Below, one piece after another: positions 9,023-16,460 of a stretch of DNA of 64,000 bases. The stretch lies in contig DILB01000010.1 in the NCBI GenBank assembly GCA_002424815.1, positions 43,793-107,792 on the forward strand. Direction: 5' to 3'. Each line of letters begins with the position of its first letter. The stretch's first letter is position 1. The notes beneath the pieces are model-generated. The model searched no databases, was not told where the DNA came from, and saw nothing but the letters and a program-made list of their open reading frames with translations. Origin of the DNA: Caryophanales bacterium UBA5603. GTDB taxonomy: Bacteria > Bacillota_I > Bacilli_A > Izemoplasmatales > Hujiaoplasmataceae. The position numbers and the translations under genes were made by a program.

Positions 9023-10252
9023 ATGAACAAAAAATCTCTTGAAGATGTCGTATTGACTGGCAAACGGGTTTTGGTCCGCGTCGATTTCAATGTGCCAATG
9101 AAAAATGGCGTTATCACCGATGATAATCGAATCGTCCAAGCACTACCAACCATTCAATACATCATTGAGGAAAAAGGAAAAGCAATCTTATTTAGTCATT
9201 TGGGTCGTGTTGAGACCGCAGAAGACAAAGCAAAATCCTCACTCGCTCCTGTTGCAGCGCGTTTGGCTGAGTTGCTCGGCAAACCAGTCACTTTTATTCC
9301 GGAAACGCGTGGCGAAGCGCTTGAAAAAGCTATTGATGAGATGAAGTTTGGCGATGTTGTCATGTTTGAGAACACTCGATTTGAAGATATCGAAGGTAAA
9401 AAAGAATCTAAGAACAACCCAGAACTTGGGTTGTATTGGGCAAGTCTCGGTGATTTATTAGTCAATGATGCCTTTGGAACAGCCCATCGTGCCCATGCCT
9501 CCAATGTTGGGATTGCGACGCATTTACCTGCTGTTGCAGGATATTTGATGGAAAAAGAATTGCGCTATATTGGATCGGCTGTCGATAATCCAGTTCGTCC
9601 ATTTGTCGCTATTTTAGGGGGCGCCAAAGTTTCTGATAAAATAGGTGTTATTGAAAACTTATTGGCAAAAGCTGATAAAGTTTTAATCGGCGGAGGAATG
9701 GCATATACTTTCATGAAAGCCCTTGGACTTCCGATAGGCAAATCCATTTGTGAACTGGATAAAATTGATTTAGCAACGGATCTTCTAAAAAAAGCAAATG
9801 GGAAAATTATTCTTCCTGTTGATGTTGTTGTGACAAAAGAATTCAAAAATGATACTCCTTTTAGAACAACCGACTATAAAGGCATTAAAGATGATGAAGA
9901 AGGTCTCGATGTTGGACCCAAGACCATTGAACTATTTAAAAAAGAACTTAAAGGCGCAAAAACAGTCATTTGGAACGGGCCTCTTGGGGTTTTTGAATTT
10001 GAAAACTTTGCAAAAGGAACAAAAGCGATTTGTGAAATTCTTGCCGGAATGAAAGATGCTAAAACTATTATTGGTGGTGGGGATTCTGCAGCAGCGGCCA
10101 TCCAAATGGGATACGCAGATAAATTCACGCATATTTCAACAGGTGGTGGCGCTTCTTTAGAGTATTTAGAGGGTAAAGCACTTCCAGGGGTTGAATCTCT
10201 TGACGATGCAGAGGGCTGTGGCTGTGGCTGCGGCTGCGGGTGTGACGATTAA
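9023..10252 (+). CDS. pgk: Phosphoglycerate kinase with Cys-Gly tail
   Basis: Cytoplasmic glycolytic enzyme, 409 residues: 1,3-bisphosphoglycerate + ADP to 3-phosphoglycerate + ATP. It has the N-terminal signature VLVRVDFNVPM, the substrate loop LFSHLGR, the hinge region ILGGAKVSDKIGVIENL and the nucleotide loop IGGGDSAAA followed by STGGGASLE. The ATG at 9023 has an AGGAGG site; the open frame extends upstream without one. The C-terminus is odd: after the normal end come five alternating Gly-Cys pairs (residues 398-407) and two Asp, absent from ordinary Pgk. Confidence 0.97.
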   Translation: MNKKSLEDVVLTGKRVLVRVDFNVPMKNGVITDDNRIVQALPTIQYIIEEKGKAILFSHLGRVETAEDKAKSSLAPVAARLAELLGKPVTFIPETRGEALEKAIDEMKFGDVVMFENTRFEDIEGKKESKNNPELGLYWASLGDLLVNDAFGTAHRAHASNVGIATHLPAVAGYLMEKELRYIGSAVDNPVRPFVAILGGAKVSDKIGVIENLLAKADKVLIGGGMAYTFMKALGLPIGKSICELDKIDLATDLLKKANGKIILPVDVVVTKEFKNDTPFRTTDYKGIKDDEEGLDVGPKTIELFKKELKGAKTVIWNGPLGVFEFENFAKGTKAICEILAGMKDAKTIIGGGDSAAAAIQMGYADKFTHISTGGGASLEYLEGKALPGVESLDDAEGCGCGCGCGCDD

Positions 10253-10316
10253 TCGAGAGTAATCGTTATTTCAGAATCTAATAAACTTTATTCTTAAATA
10301 CCATGAACCATCTATC

Positions 10317-10343
10317 ATATGGCATAAAATGATTTATCCATAT
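10317..10343 (+). other. Stem-loop between pgk and HPr gene
   Basis: ATATGG and ATAAA pair with TTTAT and CCATAT, an 11-bp stem with one bulged C and a 4-base loop. No T-run follows, so it is not an intrinsic terminator. It lies in the 152-base gap between pgk and the HPr gene; I see no clear promoter there. Confidence 0.4.
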
Positions 10344-10404
10344 GCAAAGCGGTGATACATTAATGTGTATTTCGCTCATGTTTTACATCTGAAGGGAGTC
10401 AATT

Positions 10405-10650
10405 ATGGAAAAAACAATTACAATCAAAAGTACGGCAGGTTTACATGCTGAATTGGCGGCGAAAATGGTTCAATCCGCCAGCAGATATGACGTTGATATT
10501 AAATTAATCTACGCAAATGTGACAATAGATGCAAAATCAATTTTAGGTTTAATGAGCTTGGCTGTACCAAAAGGCGAGAATGTTAAGTTGGTCGCAACCG
10601 GCGATAATGCAGATAAAGCGATTGCTGATATTGAAAAGATTTTAAGTTGA
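10405..10650 (+). CDS. HPr-like phosphocarrier with altered active site
   Basis: An 81-residue HPr-fold protein. The phosphorylatable His14 (His15 of classic HPr) is present in AGLHAELAAKMV, and the regulatory serine (Ser45, Ser46 in HPr) is kept in AKSILGLMSL. The conserved Arg17-Pro18 of the usual GLHARPA are replaced by Glu16-Leu17, removing the arginine that supports phosphate transfer from enzyme I. It sits between pgk and tpiA rather than with ptsI, and no PTS gene is in the window. It may be a regulatory HPr relative acting through Ser45, as Crh does. Confidence 0.85.
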   Translation: MEKTITIKSTAGLHAELAAKMVQSASRYDVDIKLIYANVTIDAKSILGLMSLAVPKGENVKLVATGDNADKAIADIEKILS

Positions 10651-10664
10651 CAGAGGAAATGATT

Positions 10665-11432
10665 ATGAGAAAACCAATCATTGCTGGCAACTGGAAAATG
10701 TTTAAAACGCGTGATGAAGCACTGTTTTTTGTTTTACAAGTGTCACCGCTTCTGCCTCCCATTAAGAATGTTGATACAGTCATTCTTGCACAAGCGCCTT
10801 TATTTCGTTGCCTCGTAAAACGTCAAGGAGACAATTTACGTATCGGTGCACAGAACGTTCATTTTGCCGATGAAGGGGCTTATACGGGTGAAATTTCCGG
10901 TCCTCTTTTGAAAAGTTATAATATTGATTATGTCGTTATAGGACACAGCGAACGACGCAAGTATTTCTATGAAACAGATGAAATAGTTAATCAAAAAGTG
11001 TTTGCCGCCATCCGCAATGGACTTCTGCCAATCGTCTGTGTTGGGGAATTACTTGAGGAACGCGAAAATGGGACAACCAACGAGGTTCTTCGTCGACAAG
11101 TGACGAAGGCTTTTGCCGGAGTTTCTGAAAAAGATATGAAAAAAATCGTCATTGCATATGAACCTGTGTGGGCAATTGGTACAGGAAAGACGGCTACCGC
11201 CGATGTTGCTGATGAGGCCTGCGGCTTTATTCGCAGCATCCTTGCAGACTTGTATAGCGAAAATCTTTCTCAAATAGTTCGTATTCAGTACGGTGGTTCT
11301 GTGAATCCTAAAAACATTGAAGAATTGCTATCGAAACCGAATATTGATGGTGCTTTAATCGGGGGAGCTTCGCTTGATCCAGAACAATTTGTCATGATGG
11401 CAAATGCAGCGTTAAAAAAACAGGCACAATAG
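10665..11432 (+). CDS. tpiA: Triosephosphate isomerase
   Basis: Interconverts dihydroxyacetone phosphate and glyceraldehyde 3-phosphate; 255 residues, normal length. Catalytic Lys is in GNWKM (residues 8-12), His in IGHSERR, Glu in AYEPVWAIGTGKTA, and the phosphate loop is YGGSV. ATG 10665 is preferred over the TTG at 10647 because AGAGGA lies 9 bases upstream and the protein then starts like its relatives. It lies 14 bases after the HPr-like gene, so the two are probably co-transcribed. Confidence 0.97.
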   Translation: MRKPIIAGNWKMFKTRDEALFFVLQVSPLLPPIKNVDTVILAQAPLFRCLVKRQGDNLRIGAQNVHFADEGAYTGEISGPLLKSYNIDYVVIGHSERRKYFYETDEIVNQKVFAAIRNGLLPIVCVGELLEERENGTTNEVLRRQVTKAFAGVSEKDMKKIVIAYEPVWAIGTGKTATADVADEACGFIRSILADLYSENLSQIVRIQYGGSVNPKNIEELLSKPNIDGALIGGASLDPEQFVMMANAALKKQAQ

Positions 11433-11460
11433 AACCGAAAAATTTTCGGTTCTTTTTTTT
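11431..11460 (+). terminator. Terminator after tpiA
   Basis: AGAACCGAAAA pairs with TTTTCGGTTCT and runs into eight T. The stem starts within the tpiA stop codon. Confidence 0.92.
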
Positions 11461-11478
11461 GTTTTTTTAATCAAGATA

Positions 11479-11506
11479 TTGAAAATAAATCCGTTCATGT
11501 TAAAAT
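11479..11506 (+). promoter_or_regulatory. SigA-type promoter of S41-like lipoprotein
   Basis: TTGAAA, 16 bases, TAAAAT; 34 bases before the ATG. Confidence 0.7.
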
Positions 11507-11539
11507 AATAAGGACATATTTTGCAGAGGAGTTTTACAT

Positions 11540-13252
11540 ATGAAGAAATTAACTTCAATTATTTTTGTTTTTTTGTTATTCGGCATTACGATCGCTTGTG
11601 ATCAAAAGACCACGACAACATTGACGGATGTGACGGTTTCGTCCTCATCTCAAACCACCACGACCACCACAACGATAACATCTGAAGAGACAACGACAGA
11701 AGAAACCATCACCGTCTCCACTAAATCAATTAATTTTATTAATTATTCTGATGAATTTATCAATGCGGGACTCATTAATAAAATTGATTTTTATTACTTT
11801 TCAAATAAAGAAGCTATTCCTTACGTTGATATTTTAACACTTATAACCATGTTAAAAGGCATCATTGATAGTACCATCGTCGTACAAGAAAACGCTGATT
11901 CTATGACGGTCCGAGTGTCGGTTACTTATACATTGACTGAAGAAGAAAAAGCAGAATATGGTATTGAAGAAGATACCATCACTGAGTATGTTTTATTCGA
12001 TTTTCAAGAAGGCACTGTCACAGCACCTAATGTCGATAGTTTCGATGCTTTTTCAGGAGAAACAGAAACGGACTTTTCAAGCGGATTGACTTTAGTAAGT
12101 TATGAATCAGAAGATCTTCCTGAGTTTTTTGTTGATCTCGATGATTACGGATTTATCTTAAATGTTGTCGAACAAATGGGACAAAAGACTCAGTATTTAT
12201 TACCACTGTCGATTGCCAATTTATTTTTGACAGGTTCGATGTTTGATTTAGTCAATAACGGCAATTATCTCTATGGCGTTGATACGTATCAACTGGGAAA
12301 AATCAAAAAAGAATATCCAAATGTCATTGCTGAAAACAATGACTTAACGGCAGACATGAAACAAGAATCCATTAATTTCTTGGCCTTAGTATTTGATCAT
12401 TTCTACGGACTCAAGGCTTATAAAAACATTGAAAGTTTCCAAACATATCTTTCAACCCGATTTTCAGCGATACGATCTTTTGAAAACTCACTCTATCGCT
12501 TCGTTGATGGTTTAAAAGACCTGCATACTTCTGTTATTACAACCGGTCATACCAATCCAAACTACGACCACTATGCGACAAATCCCTATCCATCTTATAT
12601 TTATGATTATTACTATGAGTATTGGGGTGCAGGTTGCACTTATACCGACCCCGACATCGAAGATGTTGAGTTCTATCAAGATATGGCCTATTTCCGGATT
12701 AACTCATTCACAAAGAATCTGAAAGATGATATCTCAAAAGGAATGGAACAAATTCGTCTGGCTGGTTCAACCACAGTCATCATTGATATGACTTGTAATG
12801 GAGGCGGAGTTTTAGCGGGCGTCTTCCATTTACTCAGTTATATGACCAATGATAATATTACTTTCTACACAGACACACTCGGAGCTTTTTCACAAGCAGA
12901 ATATGACGTTGAAGGCAGTCACGCTTTAAATGCTGAGTTCTTTATTCTGACTTCGGCTGCTACTTATAGTGCTGCGAATCTTTATACGGCTCTGGCAAAA
13001 GAACGCGGACTTGCAAAAACAATTGGGACAAGATCGGGTGGCGGGGCTTGTTCAGTCAAGGCTATCGTTCTTCCTAATGGCGCTATTATGCAAATGTCTT
13101 CGAATATGAATTTGACTTATTCTACTGGAATTACAGTTGAAGAAGGCGTCCCTTCCGATTATAAAATTGACTGGTATCGAAATTATACGAATAAAGTTGC
13201 ATTTCCAACCCTCGAAACACTTTATTCAATTGTTCAAGGTTTGAGAGAATAG
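11540..13252 (+). CDS. S41-family-like lipoprotein peptidase
   Basis: A 570-residue exported lipoprotein. A 19-residue signal peptide ends in the lipobox ITIAC (Cys20), followed by a Ser/Thr-rich linker (about residues 24-65). The C-terminal half resembles S41 (tail-specific/tricorn-like) peptidases: LKDLHTSV with His329, the strand VIIDMTCNGGG, and TSAATYSAAN with the probable nucleophile Ser477. The Lys of the CtpA-type GKG motif is absent (GTRSGGGACS), so the enzyme would use a Ser-His pair, as in nisin-resistance protein or tricorn, if active. It has its own promoter and terminator. The substrate is unknown. Confidence 0.75.
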   Translation: MKKLTSIIFVFLLFGITIACDQKTTTTLTDVTVSSSSQTTTTTTTITSEETTTEETITVSTKSINFINYSDEFINAGLINKIDFYYFSNKEAIPYVDILTLITMLKGIIDSTIVVQENADSMTVRVSVTYTLTEEEKAEYGIEEDTITEYVLFDFQEGTVTAPNVDSFDAFSGETETDFSSGLTLVSYESEDLPEFFVDLDDYGFILNVVEQMGQKTQYLLPLSIANLFLTGSMFDLVNNGNYLYGVDTYQLGKIKKEYPNVIAENNDLTADMKQESINFLALVFDHFYGLKAYKNIESFQTYLSTRFSAIRSFENSLYRFVDGLKDLHTSVITTGHTNPNYDHYATNPYPSYIYDYYYEYWGAGCTYTDPDIEDVEFYQDMAYFRINSFTKNLKDDISKGMEQIRLAGSTTVIIDMTCNGGGVLAGVFHLLSYMTNDNITFYTDTLGAFSQAEYDVEGSHALNAEFFILTSAATYSAANLYTALAKERGLAKTIGTRSGGGACSVKAIVLPNGAIMQMSSNMNLTYSTGITVEEGVPSDYKIDWYRNYTNKVAFPTLETLYSIVQGLRE

Positions 13253-13261
13253 CTATATGAT

Positions 13262-13295
13262 AAAGCGTCGGAAAATAATCCCGACGCTTTTTTTT
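13262..13295 (+). terminator. Terminator after S41-like lipoprotein
   Basis: AAAGCGTCGG pairs with CCGACGCTTT, followed by T13288-13295. Confidence 0.92.
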
Positions 13296-13299
13296 GCAT

Positions 13300-13325
13300 A
13301 AAAAAACCCATTCAAAGGAATGGGT
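13300..13325 (-). terminator. Terminator of rpsD
   Basis: On the minus strand ACCCATTC pairs with GAATGGGT around a 4-base loop and runs into seven T. Confidence 0.88.
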
Positions 13326-13333
13326 ATGATAAA

Positions 13334-13933
13334 TTATTTGCTGTAAAGTTCGACGATTAAAGCTTCTTTGATTTCTGGAAGAATTTCAGTTCTTTCCGGT
13401 AAACGAACGAAGGTAGCCGCAACTTTGTTTTCATCAAAACTGACAAATTCGAGTCGAGAGATAACAGACGCTAAAGCATCTTTAATGATTTGTAGATCTT
13501 TTGAAGATTCTTTAACAGTAATGACTTGACCGGGTTTGACGCGAATCGAAGGAATTGAAGCTTTCTTACCATCTAATTGAATGTGACCATGGTTCACTAA
13601 TTGACGGGCTTGTTGACGAGTTCTTGCAAAACCAGCACGATAAACGAGATTGTCAAGGCGACTTTCAAGTAAAAATAAGAAGTTGACACCTTGTTTTCCT
13701 GGCAATTTTTTCGCTTCATTGAAAGTTTTACGGAATTGTTTTTCGTTGACTCCATAAGTGAAACGAACACGTTGTTTCTCTTGAAGCTGGGTTCCGTACT
13801 CAGAAAGTTTGGAACGTTTTTGTCCGTGTTGCCCAGGGGCATAGGGGCGTTTGTTGAGTTCTTTACCGGTTTCGGTGATGGAATAGTTCAACCGGCGTGA
13901 TACTTTCCATTCTGATCCTGTGAATCTAGACAT
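13334..13933 (-). CDS. rpsD: Small ribosomal subunit protein uS4
   Basis: A 199-residue 16S rRNA-binding assembly protein. The N-terminal block MSRFTGSEWKVSRRL, the RPYAPGQHG segment and the central S4 RNA-binding domain (RLDNLVYRAGFARTRQQARQ, then HGHIQLDGKK) are all typical. The N-terminal region has no zinc-binding cysteines. It is a single gene with its own consensus promoter, a structured leader of about 170 bases and a terminator, which fits the autoregulated rpsD of Bacillus. Confidence 0.97.
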   Translation of the reverse strand: MSRFTGSEWKVSRRLNYSITETGKELNKRPYAPGQHGQKRSKLSEYGTQLQEKQRVRFTYGVNEKQFRKTFNEAKKLPGKQGVNFLFLLESRLDNLVYRAGFARTRQQARQLVNHGHIQLDGKKASIPSIRVKPGQVITVKESSKDLQIIKDALASVISRLEFVSFDENKVAATFVRLPERTEILPEIKEALIVELYSK

Positions 13934-14103
13934 ATATTGTCCTCCAAATTTTTATTACGCGTAATGGATAGAGGAGTTTCAGTGATTTTCAAGCGGATTG
14001 TTTTAATGGTTTCTCGTTAAGCAGTTAACGGTACTTCCAAACCTAATTTGGAACAATCGGACATCAAAAAGACTAAAAACAACTGCCTTTTATTACATGC
14101 GCA
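13934..14103 (-). promoter_or_regulatory. Structured rpsD leader, probable S4 autoregulatory site
   Basis: Between promoter and start lies about 170 bases of leader. On the minus strand GGCAGTT (14087-14081) can pair with AACTGC (14026-14021), enclosing a hairpin TTCCAAA/TTTGGAA (14053-14035). In B. subtilis S4 represses its own mRNA through such a leader. The pairing is seen in the sequence; S4 binding is inferred. Confidence 0.55.
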
Positions 14104-14109
14104 CGGTAT

Positions 14110-14138
14110 ATTATATATTATCTACCTTAAGTTGTCAA
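14110..14138 (-). promoter_or_regulatory. Consensus promoter of rpsD
   Basis: On the minus strand TTGACA (14138-14133), 17 bases, TATAAT (14115-14110): perfect SigA consensus. The -35 lies inside the 3' end of the upstream msrC gene. Confidence 0.9.
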
Positions 14139-14604
14139 TCAAAACGTGAATGGCTTTTTCTAATATCTTTTGATCAGATTCATTGAAGCGATTCAAGATA
14201 GGTGAATCAAGATCAAGGACGCCATAGAGTTGATCATTCTTGATAATTGGGATGACTATTTCTGAAAGTGAGGCTTCATCACAAACAATATGTCCCGCAA
14301 ATTGATGAGTGTCAGGTACGACAATGGTTTTTCTGCTTTGCGCTGCTGTACCACAAACGCCTTTACCTAATTCGATGGTTGTACAGGCTGGGAGTCCTTG
14401 AAATGGACCTAGATAAAGTTTTTTACCATCAAACAAATAAAAGCCCGCCCAATTGACATCATCAAAAAAATACTTGACGATGGCAGCGAAATTGGCCAGA
14501 TTAGTTAATGGATTTTCAGAGAAATGAATATAACCCTGAATGTTTTCAAGGAAATACGCATAGAGTTGCGTTTGATCTAATTGCTTCTGAAGAGGCTTAA
14601 ACAT
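14122..14604 (-). CDS. msrC: Free methionine-(R)-sulfoxide reductase (GAF domain)
   Basis: A 160-residue single GAF domain enzyme that reduces free methionine-R-sulfoxide with thioredoxin. All three active-site cysteines of the fRMsr family are present: LPACTT, GKGVCGTAA and GHIVCDEAS, the last being the catalytic one. ATG 14604 is chosen over GTG 14613 because GGTGAT lies 5 bases upstream and the promoter would put the transcript start at the GTG itself. It is divergent from thiI. The role is repair of oxidised methionine. Confidence 0.88.
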   Translation of the reverse strand: MFKPLQKQLDQTQLYAYFLENIQGYIHFSENPLTNLANFAAIVKYFFDDVNWAGFYLFDGKKLYLGPFQGLPACTTIELGKGVCGTAAQSRKTIVVPDTHQFAGHIVCDEASLSEIVIPIIKNDQLYGVLDLDSPILNRFNESDQKILEKAIHVLIDNLR

Positions 14605-14620
14605 TTTTATCACCGCTTCA

Positions 14621-14649
14621 ATTATATAAAATTTACCTGTATTTCACAA
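14621..14649 (-). promoter_or_regulatory. Promoter of msrC
   Basis: On the minus strand TTGTGA (14649-14644), 17 bases, TATAAT (14626-14621). Predicted start about 14613, so the leader is only about 10 bases. Confidence 0.75.
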
Positions 14650-14655
14650 GAAATA

Positions 14656-14664
14656 TGATAAAAT
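14656..14664 (+). promoter_or_regulatory. Extended -10 of thiI
   Basis: TGATAAAAT, extended -10, 30 bases before the thiI ATG. It is divergent from and close to the msrC promoter. Confidence 0.5.
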
Positions 14665-14694
14665 AGATAATGAATTTGAAAAGAGGATATATTA

Positions 14695-15921
14695 ATGTAT
14701 GAACATATTTTGGTTCGCTATGGCGACCTGACTTTAAAAGGAAAAAATCGTCACTTATTCATTAAAAAAGTCAATGAATTGATTAAAGCAAAAGTCACGA
14801 GTCTTGATGTCTCGTTGGACATTCGTCATGATCGAGTTTATATTGATTTGAAAGATACTCCCAAAGAAACGGTCATTCAATGTTTAAATCGGGTGTCCGG
14901 TCTTTATTCTTATAGTCTCATTTCTAAATGTCCTATCGATCTTGATAAGATTGCTGAAATTGCGACGCAAATGATCCTTGATAAGACCCAAGGACAACCA
15001 ACAAGCTTTAAAGTAGAAACAAAAAGAGCTGACAAAAATTATCCTCTGACTAGTCAGCAAGTCTCGCCAATCATTGCCGGAAAGATACTTAGGCAGATGA
15101 CGAATCTTACCGTTGATGTTCATCAACCTGATTTAACACTTAACGTGGAAATCCGAGATGATGGCGCTTATCTATTCATTGATCAAATTAAGGGGATGGG
15201 TGGATTTCCGGTTGGAATTGGTGGAAAAGCGGTTTTAATGTTATCAGGAGGAATTGATTCTCCGGTTGCGGGCTATCTTGCCATGAAACAAGGAATCGAA
15301 ATCGAATGTATTCATTTTGAGTCCACTCCGATGACATCCATCGAATCCGTACAAAAAACGATTGATCTCGTTGAAAAGATGGCTTTATTCGCTCCTGATA
15401 ATAAAATTAAACTGCATCTCGTTCCTTTTGAACAGATTCACTCAACCATTAATATTCATGTAACTGATCCATATTTAATTACAATTTTAAGACGTATGAT
15501 GTATCGTGTCGCGGAGAGAATTATGATACAATCGAAATCGCTCGCGATTATCAACGGTGAGTCAATTGGTCAGGTTGCTTCTCAAACGCTTGAGAGTATG
15601 CAATGTGTCAACGATGTCACGAAAGCTTTAGTTATTCGTCCTTTGGCGACTTATGATAAACATGATATCATGAAGATTGCGCGTGACATTGAAACGATGG
15701 ATATTTCAACGCGTCCATTTGAGGATTGCTGCACAGTATATTTACCGCAAAACCCCGCAATTCGACCCCAAATTCGTTTTGCAGATGCTTTTGAGACAAA
15801 TTTTGATTATAAAAAATTAATTGAAGAGGCTGTGTTACATACAAAAACAATAACCGTCGATGCTTATAACCATACTGACATTCTTGGTAAAGGACTGACT
15901 GTGGAGGAAAGCTTGTCATGA
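14695..15921 (+). CDS. thiI: tRNA 4-thiouridine synthetase ThiI
   Basis: A 408-residue enzyme that adenylates U8 of tRNA for sulfur transfer. An N-terminal ferredoxin-like plus THUMP region spans residues 1-165. The PP-loop MLSGGIDSPVAGY begins at about residue 182, and PFEDCCTVYLPQNP lies near residue 342. The C-terminal rhodanese domain of E. coli ThiI is absent, as in Bacillus, where a dedicated desulfurase delivers sulfur; none is in this window. The stop overlaps the next gene by 4 bases, so it is operonic with the GNAT gene and pepF. Confidence 0.95.
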   Translation: MYEHILVRYGDLTLKGKNRHLFIKKVNELIKAKVTSLDVSLDIRHDRVYIDLKDTPKETVIQCLNRVSGLYSYSLISKCPIDLDKIAEIATQMILDKTQGQPTSFKVETKRADKNYPLTSQQVSPIIAGKILRQMTNLTVDVHQPDLTLNVEIRDDGAYLFIDQIKGMGGFPVGIGGKAVLMLSGGIDSPVAGYLAMKQGIEIECIHFESTPMTSIESVQKTIDLVEKMALFAPDNKIKLHLVPFEQIHSTINIHVTDPYLITILRRMMYRVAERIMIQSKSLAIINGESIGQVASQTLESMQCVNDVTKALVIRPLATYDKHDIMKIARDIETMDISTRPFEDCCTVYLPQNPAIRPQIRFADAFETNFDYKKLIEEAVLHTKTITVDAYNHTDILGKGLTVEESLS

Positions 15922-16460
15922 AAACCTTAGAAACTATTAGGCTTCAATTACGTAATTGGCAATTAGAAGATGCCCCGCAGATGTTTGAATATGCTAAACT
16001 ACCGTCGGTTGGTCCCAATGCAGGATGGGCTCCTCATCAATCGATGGAAGAATCGGAAATGATTATCAAACGTTTCATCGAACAAAATGATTGTTGGGCG
16101 ATTGTTTTAAAAAGTGAAAACAAAGTGATTGGTTCAATCGGACTCCATCGCAGGACTGATCTTTCGGGAGCTTTTGTAACAGAATTAGGTTATGTTCTTT
16201 CAACACCCTATGAGGGCAATGGGTATATGACTGAAGCCGCTCAAGCTGTGATTACTCATGCTTTTGAAGAGTTAAATATCCCGTTAATTAAATGTTATCA
16301 TTTCATTGGTAATAGAAAATCAGAACGGGTCATTCAAAAGTGTGGTTTTATTTACGATCAGCAAATGGTTTATAAAACGGTTGCGACGGGTGAAAAAATA
16401 TCTAAAAGTTATCATTTAAATAAAAAAGAATATGAAAAGAGAAGAGGGAAGAATTTATGA
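15918..16460 (+). CDS. GNAT acetyltransferase, RimJ/RimL type
   Basis: A 180-residue GNAT domain protein. It has the start LETIRLQLRNWQLEDA, central strand VIGSIGLHR, the acetyl-CoA loop region ELGYVLSTPYEGNGYMTEA and the C-terminal NRKSERVIQKCGF. This subgroup acetylates protein N-termini or small amines; the substrate is not predictable. It overlaps thiI by 4 bases and pepF by 4 bases. Confidence 0.85.
   Translation: MKTLETIRLQLRNWQLEDAPQMFEYAKLPSVGPNAGWAPHQSMEESEMIIKRFIEQNDCWAIVLKSENKVIGSIGLHRRTDLSGAFVTELGYVLSTPYEGNGYMTEAAQAVITHAFEELNIPLIKCYHFIGNRKSERVIQKCGFIYDQQMVYKTVATGEKISKSYHLNKKEYEKRRGKNL

Noticed and set aside
9196..9846. Long minus-strand open frames opposite pgk
   Set aside because: They have no ribosome site or known pattern and arise from codon bias of pgk. 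The same holds for minus-strand frames over infB, secA and the giant lipoprotein gene.
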